In this document: in pieces, positions 8,255-13,753 of the stretch
Layout of the letters: the number at the start of each line of letters is the position of its first letter
Position numbering within the stretch: position 1 is the first letter of the stretch
NCBI GenBank assembly: GCA_022570975.1
Contig: JACZYS010000047.1
Coordinates: 1 to 13,753 of the forward strand
Length of the DNA stretch: 13,753 bases
Direction of reading: 5' to 3'
Source: Candidatus Zixiibacteriota bacterium
Lineage (GTDB): Bacteria > Zixibacteria > MSB-5A5 > GN15 > FEB-12
Translations under genes and position numbers: made by a program
The notes under the pieces: model-generated
What the model was told of the DNA's origin: nothing
Databases searched by the model: none
The model's input: the letters and a program-made list of their open reading frames with translations, nothing else

Positions 8255-8282
8255 ATTATAGGGTTTTATATAAAATTGTCAA
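8255..8282 (-). promoter_or_regulatory. Consensus sigma70 promoter for typA
   Basis: On the minus strand TTGACA (8277-8282) and TATAAT (8255-8260), both perfect, with 16 bases between. It starts just past the stop codon of the upstream minus-strand gene and points at typA; the expected start is near 8248. Confidence 0.82.
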
Positions 8283-8313
8283 CACAATTTTTCCCTATTG
8301 AATTATATCAATT

Positions 8314-9066
8314 CTATGCTAAATATGTCAGTTTTTGAGGGGATTTGGAATAGTAGGAAGGGGAAAATTTTAAGTATAATAAGTACAAAGTAGATTTATC
8401 CAAAAACTTAATTTCTTTGGTATCATTTGGTTCACTTATATCATCAAGATCAACATTTTCTTCAATTTCCTTAATATCTTGAAAATCTTTGGACAAAGAT
8501 TCAACATAATCCGAGATTGACTCTCCGGCTTCAAATTTCTTACCAATTTTACAATCCAATATTTGTTCAATAAAATGACCCCATCTCATGACGTCCGGTG
8601 ACGTTGCCAATGATTGATTTTTTTTGTTATTATTGGCGTACCAGAATTCGAATGGTTTTGAATTTTTAGTCGGATGCCAAAACAAACAATGACTTAACGA
8701 TACAGAGCGAAATTTTCTGTTTATAAACGTAGGCAAGCAAAAGAATATTTCTGAATGATTTACTACTTTAGCAAATTGACCTTTTGGACTATTTAACGAC
8801 CATTTTAGTCTATCATAAGTAACCGTCGACTGAGTTATTTTTGCTTTAAATAGTTTCGGCCTCTTAAATTGCAATCCAACGAGTTTTCCGTCAAACTCCA
8901 ATACTTCATCACTCGGCCATGTTTTCTCTAATTTTGGGTTAATTGCCCATATATCATATGCCAAATTTATGGAAAGAAAATATTCTTCAATTCCATTTAT
9001 TATCCAAGCCTCATATTCTCGTTCTAACGGAAATGCTCGGTAAGTGTCTAGCAATTTATTGATCAT
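8314..9066 (-). CDS. Unrecognised protein with weak PD-(D/E)xK nuclease-like motif
   Basis: I do not recognise this 250-residue family. It is soluble, without signal peptide or membrane helix. Residues 18-70 show a possible restriction-endonuclease-fold pattern: an N-terminal Glu-rich helix (EREYEAWIINGIEEYF, 15-30), then PSDEVLEFDG (51-60), a short turn and VGLQFKRP (63-70). An acidic residue 10-13 positions before Q-x-K resembles the Q-x-K variant in Mrr-like nucleases. The C-terminal quarter has an acidic stretch (about 185-217) and a Tyr/Lys/Ser-rich end. It starts 43 bases after the MORN lipoprotein gene and probably shares its transcript. It looks more AT-rich than the flanking housekeeping genes. 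The ATG has only a weak GGA upstream. A nuclease role is a guess. Confidence 0.6.
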   Translation of the reverse strand: MINKLLDTYRAFPLEREYEAWIINGIEEYFLSINLAYDIWAINPKLEKTWPSDEVLEFDGKLVGLQFKRPKLFKAKITQSTVTYDRLKWSLNSPKGQFAKVVNHSEIFFCLPTFINRKFRSVSLSHCLFWHPTKNSKPFEFWYANNNKKNQSLATSPDVMRWGHFIEQILDCKIGKKFEAGESISDYVESLSKDFQDIKEIEENVDLDDISEPNDTKEIKFLDKSTLYLLYLKFSPSYYSKSPQKLTYLA

Positions 9067-9109
9067 GTTTCATTTCCAAGAATTCCTTTAGTAGTATAAG
9101 TTCAACATA

Positions 9110-9904
9110 TCATTTTCCTAAGATTACAACATCATTAACCTTAATGGACTCGATTCTGTTAAAAGAATCATAAGTAATAGTGCTATCCCAATAAATTGAT
9201 TTGTCTGATGGTAACCAAAAGAAGGCTTCCTTGAATCTCTCAATTGGTGTTAATGGAATGACTTTTGAATGGTAAAGTTTCTCAATCTTATTTCCCTTAA
9301 ATCGTATAAAATTCTTGAGAAGACTTCCATTACTAAAGTACGAAGTATACTCAGAAGACCCCTCTGCATCGTCAAATTCATACTTCGTACTATCAATTCC
9401 TAAGAGCCCGCCCCAAGGTAAGTAGTCATTAAATGCTCCGTTCCAACCATCTTGCGAAATCGAAATGTCCAAATCAGCTGTTTTCTCCCCATATCTACTC
9501 CACTCAACCCATTTGTCAATCGGATTTCCATCTACATACTTTCCTTGCAGTTTAATTTGCTCATTATCATAATAGGAGATGTAATTTCCGTGATATGTCC
9601 CTCTAGTGAAATTAAAATCATTTTCAATTTTACCGTTATCAAACCAAGACTTATAGTTGCCATCACCTGTACCTAAGTAAAAGGATCCTTGACTGCGTTT
9701 TTCTCCATTGGAATGCCATTCTTGAAATGGTCCGTGCTTCACGTAGTTGCCTACGGAATCCATTGTTACACCCCATTCTGATTTAATTTGGCCATTATAA
9801 TATTCATCTGTCCTAGTTTCCAAAATGGGGTATTTGTCACATGCAACAAGACATGAACAAACAACAATTGAAAAAGTCACTTTCATAGTATTTATCACAT
9901 TCAT
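9110..9904 (-). CDS. MORN-repeat (YwqK-like) lipoprotein
   Basis: A 264-residue protein with a lipoprotein signal: hydrophobic 9-21 and lipobox LVAC, so Cys22 would be lipidated, giving a membrane-anchored periplasmic protein. Residues 33-147 hold about five MORN-variant repeats of the type found in YwqK-family proteins, each built around a tryptophan or tyrosine, -NG- and a following strand (EWHSNGEKRSQG, SWFDNGKIENDF, YYDNEQIKLQG, EWSRYGEK). A further copy, YFSNGSLLKNF, comes later. YwqK names an antitoxin partner of a Bacillus deaminase toxin, but lipid anchoring makes that role doubtful here; such repeats serve many binding roles. The start is set by AGGA 8 nt upstream, with a promoter at 9959-9987. 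The downstream nuclease-like gene is probably cotranscribed. Confidence 0.8.
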   Translation of the reverse strand: MNVINTMKVTFSIVVCSCLVACDKYPILETRTDEYYNGQIKSEWGVTMDSVGNYVKHGPFQEWHSNGEKRSQGSFYLGTGDGNYKSWFDNGKIENDFNFTRGTYHGNYISYYDNEQIKLQGKYVDGNPIDKWVEWSRYGEKTADLDISISQDGWNGAFNDYLPWGGLLGIDSTKYEFDDAEGSSEYTSYFSNGSLLKNFIRFKGNKIEKLYHSKVIPLTPIERFKEAFFWLPSDKSIYWDSTITYDSFNRIESIKVNDVVILGK

Positions 9905-9958
9905 ATCATTTTTCCTGCTCTCTACAAACTAACTTTAATCTCGCCTGTACTCATAGAT

Positions 9959-9987
9959 ATATTAGTAGATTATTGGGGGGGAGTCAA
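9959..9987 (-). promoter_or_regulatory. Promoter of the lipoprotein gene pair
   Basis: On the minus strand TTGACT (9982-9987) and TAATAT (9959-9964) with 17 bases between, the spacer including a C7 run. Expected transcription start is near 9952, giving a leader of about 47 nt. Confidence 0.55.
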
Positions 9988-10016
9988 GCTGTGTGAGGCT
10001 GTATTCTCAGTTTGAC
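9983..10016. promoter_or_regulatory. Inverted repeat in the divergent lipoprotein/cytochrome region
   Basis: GTCAAGCTG (9983-9991) and CAGTTTGAC (10008-10016) pair over 9 bp with one G-T. The left arm overlaps the -35 box of the lipoprotein promoter and the right arm lies 48 bases before the cytochrome start. It could be an operator for both directions or an RNA hairpin; chance is not excluded. Confidence 0.35.
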
Positions 10017-10064
10017 GGCCTGAATAAACTGAAACAATCTGCCCCATATTTCGTAAGCAAATAC

Positions 10065-10829
10065 ATGAAGAAGTTACATATACTTTATCCTCTAACAATC
10101 GTAACAATCGCCATATTTCTAACCGCAAGTTTCAGCCCTGTTCAAAGCCAGATTCCGGACAAATTTGAGAACCTGAAAGTCCTGCCAAAAGATATTACAA
10201 AACCGGAATTGGTTGGCAGAATGAAAAAGTTTACGGCCGCCCTGGGATTAAGGTGCGTCAATTGCCACGTGGGCGATGCCAAAATTGGATTCTCAAGTTT
10301 TGATTTTAAATCGGATGATAAAGAACTCAAAGTCAAGGCACGGTTTATGTTGGGAATGGTTGAGGCAATCAACAGCGACCTTCTGGCCAAACTTGATATG
10401 TTCGGTAAAGAGCGGGTTAAGGTTGAATGCATGACCTGTCATCGGGGTCAATCAAAACCAATCCTTATTGGTGACGCTCTTATGACCGCCTATGATAACG
10501 GCGGAATTGACACTCTGACAGCAAAGTTCAGAGGCCTTCGCGACAGATATTATGGCACCCATACTTATGATTTTGGAGAGCGGGTTCTCTCTCGCATCGG
10601 TGCAACACTGGAAGGTCTGGGTGACATGCCTGCCGTTTTACGGGTTTTGAAAATGAACGCCGAGTACTTTCTGGAGTCATCAACAAACTTTGCCCAAATT
10701 GCTTTTGCCTATCTGGAATTGGCCGACACAACCAGTGCTATAGAAAATCTTGAGACGGCCATAAAACTCTCACCAAATGTCTCGTGGTTAAAGATGCAGC
10801 TTGAGAAGATAAAAGGGGAGGCAGAGTAG
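10065..10829 (+). CDS. Di-heme cytochrome c, reaction-centre-cytochrome type, with TPR-like tail
   Basis: A periplasmic electron carrier of 254 residues, counted from the ATG that opens a clear signal peptide (MKKLHILY, hydrophobic to about 24, cleavage near QSQ). The frame is open back to a GTG at 9993, but that extension precedes the signal peptide. Two heme sites are visible: CVNCH (64-68) and CMTCH (122-126). A Met 11 residues before the first Cys (RMKKFTAALGLRC) and the helix RFMLGMVEAIN before the second match how PF02276 cytochromes supply axial Met ligands. Only half of the usual tetraheme set is present, as in many proteins of non-phototrophs. The C-terminal 80 residues contain a helical TPR-like stretch (YLELADTTSAIENLETAIKLSP). 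Partner and pathway are unknown. The Shine-Dalgarno sequence is weak. Convergent with the DUF4396 gene. Confidence 0.88.
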   Translation: MKKLHILYPLTIVTIAIFLTASFSPVQSQIPDKFENLKVLPKDITKPELVGRMKKFTAALGLRCVNCHVGDAKIGFSSFDFKSDDKELKVKARFMLGMVEAINSDLLAKLDMFGKERVKVECMTCHRGQSKPILIGDALMTAYDNGGIDTLTAKFRGLRDRYYGTHTYDFGERVLSRIGATLEGLGDMPAVLRVLKMNAEYFLESSTNFAQIAFAYLELADTTSAIENLETAIKLSPNVSWLKMQLEKIKGEAE

Positions 10830-10843
10830 ATAATTATATCTAC
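10826..10843. terminator. Perfect palindrome between convergent genes
   Basis: GTAGATA-ATTA-TATCTAC, a 7-bp perfect stem with a 4-base loop, covers the cytochrome stop codon and ends 2 bases before the DUF4396 stop. It may end transcription from both sides, but there is no T-run, so the role as terminator is uncertain. Confidence 0.35.
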
Positions 10844-10845
10844 CA

Positions 10846-11313
10846 CTAATGAGCGTGTCTGATTCCTTTGCCAACTAAGATATAGTTGACCGGAAAGGCG
10901 GCAATGAATCCAGCGACTAATGCCAGCGTCATTCCTGCCCAAAATAACCAGCTGGTGAGTCCAGCAGCCATCACGCCGGGTGTGTAAACTTCTATCAGCA
11001 CTTCGGCGGTTTCCATGACTAAGATACTCAATCCTTCGGCTATCAAGACCTGACGGATAGCATCCTTTAGTCGAAATTGTGCTTTGAGAAGAGGAATGAG
11101 TCCAAGAGCAAATCCAAAAACAAATCCAAGGCTCACGGCCAGGACAAGAGTCTGAACATTTGATAGAGCAAGTGCCGTCCCAATGACTACACCAACCACT
11201 TCGCCTATGCCACAGCCTAAGAGACAATGAACGGTTGCACTTGTTGCCAGCTTAAACTTTTCGCTAGTCGTGGGAGGTTTGGTATGTTCATGATTATGAT
11301 GATTGTTTTCCAT
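10846..11313 (-). CDS. DUF4396 membrane protein with His-rich ends
   Basis: A 155-residue inner-membrane protein with four or so hydrophobic helices (about 26-50, 53-76, 88-108, 115-148). The DUF4396 core is seen as ATVHCLLGCGIGEVVG (26-41), with His29, Cys30, Cys34 and Glu38 on one helix, and Glu101/Glu104 in a later helix. The N-terminus has HHNHEH (5-10) and the C-terminus ends HAH. Function is not established for the family. The arrangement of His, Cys and Glu suggests a metal ligand set, so a metal-handling role is a reasonable inference only. The start is certain: GAGGAG 6 nt before the ATG. Convergent with the cytochrome gene and downstream of the DJ-1 gene on the same strand, with 174 bases between, so probably a separate transcript. 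Confidence 0.85.
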   Translation of the reverse strand: MENNHHNHEHTKPPTTSEKFKLATSATVHCLLGCGIGEVVGVVIGTALALSNVQTLVLAVSLGFVFGFALGLIPLLKAQFRLKDAIRQVLIAEGLSILVMETAEVLIEVYTPGVMAAGLTSWLFWAGMTLALVAGFIAAFPVNYILVGKGIRHAH

Positions 11314-11487
11314 GAGTTTCTCCTCAATTAAGTCAAAAAATCTACAAAATTAATTGGCCGAACGTCTCCGACAAGCCTGAAACTTTATTAACGAGACAAT
11401 AGTTTATTGAAATTGATAATCCCAATAGAGTCCTTCAATCAATTGCCTCCCGAGACGTAAAAAGAGTACAATTAGTTAATATTGTAT

Positions 11488-12075
11488 TTAGAAATTTGAC
11501 TTTCCATCTTTAGCCCATGGATATTCCATCCATTTTGCTATTCTCTCGGCTTCTTTCATACCATTTATCTTGGAAATAAGATACAGTGAAGCATCTATCC
11601 CGGAACAGAGACCTCCAGAGGAAATAAGTTTACCGCTGTCTACCCATTTGCGACCGCTTACAATCTTTGCATTGGGTTGGAATTTTTTCAAATAATCCAG
11701 ATAGCCATGATGAGTTGTGGCCGCTTGGTTTCCAAGCAGCCCTGCTTTTGCATATTCAATTGATCCGCAGCACACTGTCAGAATGAATTTAGAAGTTTTT
11801 GAAGTTTTTCTCAGCCACTCGACCTCATCGGGATCGCTGGCTTGATCGAAATCGCGACCACCTGGGATTACCAGAATCTCAATTTCGGGATGATTTGCGA
11901 AGTTGAATGACGGTATGAGTTTTTGACCTGAAGAGGTTTTTACAGGTTCTGAAATTTTTGCAACTGTAAACACGTTGAAACTTGCCTGATCAAAGACCTC
12001 CAAAGGTGCTGCAAAATCCATTGTTTGAACATCATTGAAGATGAAAACAGCTGTGTTAATATTATTTTTATTCAT
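11488..12075 (-). CDS. DJ-1/PfpI-family protein (isonitrile hydratase-like)
   Basis: A cytosolic class I glutamine-amidotransferase-fold protein of 195 residues. From the ATG start, TMDFAAPLEVF (18-28) carries the N-terminal acidic residue, LVIPGG (68-73) the central strand, and TVCCGS (100-105) the nucleophile elbow with Cys102 expected as nucleophile (Cys103 adjacent). ATTHHG (119-124) and SSGGLCSGID (152-161) match the pattern shared by isonitrile hydratases and the N-terminal domain of GlxA-type regulators. No helix-turn-helix domain follows, so it is an enzyme-like single domain. Substrate unknown; candidates are isonitrile hydration, glyoxalase III or deglycase-type activity. The frame extends three codons to a TTG, but the ATG is preferred. 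A perfect -10 TATAAT lies at 12117-12122 on the minus strand, without a good -35. Confidence 0.85.
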   Translation of the reverse strand: MNKNNINTAVFIFNDVQTMDFAAPLEVFDQASFNVFTVAKISEPVKTSSGQKLIPSFNFANHPEIEILVIPGGRDFDQASDPDEVEWLRKTSKTSKFILTVCCGSIEYAKAGLLGNQAATTHHGYLDYLKKFQPNAKIVSGRKWVDSGKLISSGGLCSGIDASLYLISKINGMKEAERIAKWMEYPWAKDGKSNF

Positions 12076-12255
12076 AGTTACCAATATCTAACGAATCCTT
12101 CTTAGTCTACAAACTCATTATATTGACTGTCTGCATGGCAAAGGATTTGTTACTTTTGCATTACTAAATATATATGAAATTATTCTAATTACAATCACAT
12201 TATTCTTATCGTTTTAGCATTGAAATTGATCAAGTAGAGTTTGAGTTTTCTTGGA

Positions 12256-13248
12256 CTACTCAGTGCCCTTCAGGGCAAGGCGCGAAAGCCAATCTGCAAG
12301 ATCAGCATTATCGATAAATGACCAAGTATGTGGTGATGAGTTTTCACTCATACCGGAACGCTGTTGCCAGGAGGTTATTAGCTCGGCATCTTTGTTACCG
12401 AGTATCTTCAGTTGATTAATCAGTCCCGCTTGATCAAGCGAATTCATGGCGTAATACGACTTTCGACGGTTGTCAATCCACCAATTCACATCCGGCTCAT
12501 GATATGCTCGTATTGGAAGACTCGAGAATCTGACTGCATTGCCCCCACTTGGCGCCGAATATGAGTACGGCGAATACTTAACGTACGCCTTGTGAGCTTC
12601 GTCAGGATTCCCGGATAAGTTTTGCTCTAAGAGGTAGGTTACTCAGCGACCCTCATCTTCTGCAGCCCAATGAAATCCAAGATTTGCCGCCTTTTTCTCA
12701 GCTTTCCAAAGTCGCTCCATATCCAACGGAGAATCTACTAAAACCACTCCAAACGCTTTAAGCCAATACATTTCGTTTTCACTAAGAAAAGCAGCGAAGC
12801 GTAACGCACGTGTTCCTCCAAGAGAAAGCCCGGCGAAGAATATCGGAATGTTTTTCATGTTATGAGTTTCCAATATTTCCTGTATGTGGGTTGCAGCCCA
12901 TTCCATTGTTGTATCATCGAAAAAGAAGTCAAGAGGATTAGCAGTCGCGACATGCATAACAGCCAAATCTCGTTCGAAAACTTCAAAATCAAATGAGCCA
13001 GAATCCGGTGCAGTTTCACTCTTACCCCGCTGAAAAAATACTACAACTCCAATAGGTGTCACCCCTTTATGAGGGACTAACAATGTATGGCCACGCTCTG
13101 TCATGTTTATCAACCGATTAGGTTCAGAACCTATTCGAAGCGTTTCTCTAACAATCGTGTATTGCTCCGATAGAATGTGACCGCTATTGGCTGCAACTAG
13201 ACTAACCGGGCACAACATAAACATCATTATTCTAAGTGTGTGTCTCAT
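12256..13248 (-). pseudogene. Exported alpha/beta hydrolase interrupted by one in-frame TGA
   Basis: One 330-codon reading frame broken only by TGA at codon 202 (12643-12645). Residues 1-20 are a signal peptide. The first half has an alpha/beta-hydrolase beginning (GVVVFFQRG at 67-75, a possible oxyanion strand) and the nucleophile elbow GLSLGG with Ser142. After the TGA the same frame continues uninterrupted with VTYLLEQNLSG, a candidate acid at Asp253 (HEPDVNWW) and a candidate catalytic His307 (SPHTWSF), ending at TAG. Because the triad is divided between the halves, the first 201 residues alone should be inactive. TGG (Trp) to TGA is a single-base change and RWVTY reads naturally. It may be a recent nonsense mutation, a read error, or a recoded codon. 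UGA ends other genes here, so it is not a general sense codon. A restart at GTG codon 254 is unlikely to matter. Confidence 0.8.
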
Positions 13249-13427
13249 GTCATATATTAGTATTTTATTGCAAATGATAACAGTTAGTTCTTGTCAAATA
13301 GTTTCTTAAATTAAGTCAGATCTTTTTCCTCACCATTGGTCAAGTAATTATATATAGCTTACTAAAATTTCTGCCCTGAAAAAATTTCGAGGATGTAGGC
13401 TCTTGAATAACTTAGGTATACAATAAA
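13249..13427. other. AT-rich spacer upstream of the hydrolase
   Basis: No gene seen. On the minus strand a perfect TTGACA lies at 13292-13297, but no -10 box sits at a usual distance, so the hydrolase promoter is not resolved. Confidence 0.4.
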
Positions 13428-13435
13428 TGGCGGAG
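13424..13435 (-). repeat. 12-bp direct repeat, copy 1 (tRNA 3' end)
   Basis: TAAATGGCGGAG occurs here and again at 13739-13750, 315 bases apart in the same orientation. On the minus strand it contains the CCA end and start of the acceptor stem of a tRNA plus flank. Confidence 0.8.
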
Positions 13436-13450
13436 GAGGTAGGATTCGAA
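13428..13450 (-). mobile_element. tRNA 3'-end fragment, possible attachment-site scar
   Basis: On the minus strand this reads as the last 23 bases of a tRNA: T-loop TTCGAAT, 3' half of the T-stem CCTAC, acceptor strand CTCCTCC, discriminator G and CCA. The bases before the T-loop (TAGAA) cannot pair with CCTAC, and no anticodon or D arm is upstream, so it is not a tRNA gene. A detached 3' end of this size is what tyrosine-recombinase integration into a tRNA gene leaves behind. G73 plus CCA fits serine (also Asp, Asn or Gln). Confidence 0.55.
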
Positions 13451-13742
13451 TTCTATATGAAAAGTAATTCATTCAATCACAACAACATACATCGTATCTC
13501 TTTGAACAGCATATAATTAGGATTATGATAGATTGTGATGTTTTTTAGTTTTTTTTGAAAGTTTTTGATGTTTTTTGTATACAAAATGGCACAAATCTGG
13601 CACAAGGAATGTGGACTAGTATGAGTATTATCAGTGTTGAAGTCATTTTTTGGTTAAGAGTCTGATAAATTGTAATGATTATCGAATCTACTATTTTGCT
13701 TTATTCAGGAAAAGTAGATGAAATTTATTTGATTAATTTAAA
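13451..13742. other. AT-rich interval with repeats between two tRNA 3' ends
   Basis: No open frame of interest in 292 bases. It contains two copies of TGATGTTTTTT (13536-13546, 13566-13576), a palindrome (13573-13586) and two copies of TGGCACAA (13587-13594, 13598-13605). No integrase or excisionase gene is visible in the window. Confidence 0.6.
13536..13605. repeat. Clustered direct repeats and a 14-bp palindrome
   Basis: Within 70 bases: TGATGTTTTTT twice, 30 bases apart; TTTTGTATACAAAA, a perfect palindrome, overlapping the second copy; and immediately after it TGGCACAA twice, 11 bases apart, one helical turn. Such spacing suits cooperative protein binding, for example recombinase arm sites or a replication or control region. 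Confidence 0.6.
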
Positions 13743-13753
13743 TGGCGGAGAGG
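13743..13753 (-). tRNA. 3' end of a tRNA, probably serine (partial)
   Basis: On the minus strand the window edge gives CCTCTCCGCCA: acceptor strand CCTCTCC, discriminator G and an encoded CCA. This end is common in tRNA-Ser genes. Only 11 bases are inside the window, so identity rests on the acceptor pattern and on the matching fragment at 13428-13450. Confidence 0.45.

Larger units (their letters stand above)
7948..8313 (-). promoter_or_regulatory. Long typA leader and upstream region
   Basis: No protein gene in 366 bases. With transcription starting near 8248, typA has a leader of about 300 nt. In transcript order it holds the two CAGCCC hairpins (8164-8203), then a weaker hairpin (AAGGG/CCCTT, 8102-8118), then an AT-rich stretch to the start codon. 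I do not recognise a known riboswitch. The length and structure suggest post-transcriptional control, but this is an inference. Confidence 0.45.

Noticed and set aside
9110..9904. Calling the MORN-repeat protein a toxin-antitoxin antitoxin because of its YwqK-like repeats
   Set aside because: It carries a lipoprotein signal and no toxin gene of the YwqJ type is adjacent; the name comes from repeat similarity only.
10709..11227. Open minus-strand frame of 172 codons overlapping the cytochrome 3' end and DUF4396
   Set aside because: DUF4396 is in a different frame of the same strand with GAGGAG before its start and clear family motifs; the 172-codon frame is Cys/Ser/Trp-rich without a recognisable domain.
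12643..12645. TGA as a selenocysteine codon or sign of a UGA-sense genetic code
   Set aside because: No hairpin of the bacterial SECIS type follows, the position is far from the hydrolase nucleophile, and UGA ends at least three other genes in the window.
13292..13297. Perfect TTGACA upstream of the hydrolase as a promoter
   Set aside because: The nearest -10-like sequences are 12 or 24 bases away, outside the working range, so it was not called.

Overview
The window reads as chromosome from a Gram-negative bacterium of moderate GC with a periplasm. It has several Sec-type signal peptides, one lipobox lipoprotein, and a di-heme cytochrome of the photosynthetic-reaction-centre cytochrome c type. 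In non-phototrophs that cytochrome type is frequent in Acidobacteriota, Gemmatimonadota, Zixibacteria and relatives. I would guess an uncultured lineage of that kind, but nothing here fixes the phylum. UGA is an ordinary stop in several genes, so the code is the standard bacterial one.

Layout. 1-495 (-) is the N-terminal part of a bacterial ionotropic glutamate receptor-like channel, cut by the window edge. It is divergent from a POT-family peptide transporter (616-2061 +). A gene-poor stretch follows, with one well-supported 61-codon membrane protein gene (2117-2302 -). Next is an exported serine beta-lactamase-like hydrolase (2765-4225 +), which converges on a RhlE-type DEAD-box RNA helicase (4296-5798 -) across a shared bidirectional terminator. 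Upstream of the helicase lies typA/bipA (6034-7947 -), with its own terminator, a fully consensus sigma70 promoter, and a leader of about 300 nt carrying two tandem hairpins. These two genes form a ribosome-biogenesis pair. An AT-rich pair follows: an unrecognised protein with a weak nuclease-like Q-x-K motif (8314-9066 -) and a MORN-repeat (YwqK-like) lipoprotein (9110-9904 -). A di-heme cytochrome c with TPR-like tail (10065-10829 +) converges on a His-rich DUF4396 membrane protein (10846-11313 -). Then come a DJ-1/PfpI protein (11488-12075 -) and an exported alpha/beta hydrolase (12256-13248 -) split by one in-frame TGA.

The right end (13249-13753) has no protein gene. It holds a detached tRNA 3'-end fragment (13428-13450), a 12-bp direct repeat of that end at the window edge where a serine-type tRNA seems to begin (13743-13753, -), and between them a cluster of direct repeats and a palindrome. 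This looks like a tRNA integration site or its scar, and is the most system-like feature of the window. I found no CRISPR array, transposase, integrase or complete defence operon. The less ordinary points are the interrupted hydrolase, the tRNA-end/repeat cluster, the glutamate-receptor channel, the structured typA leader and the nuclease-like/MORN pair.
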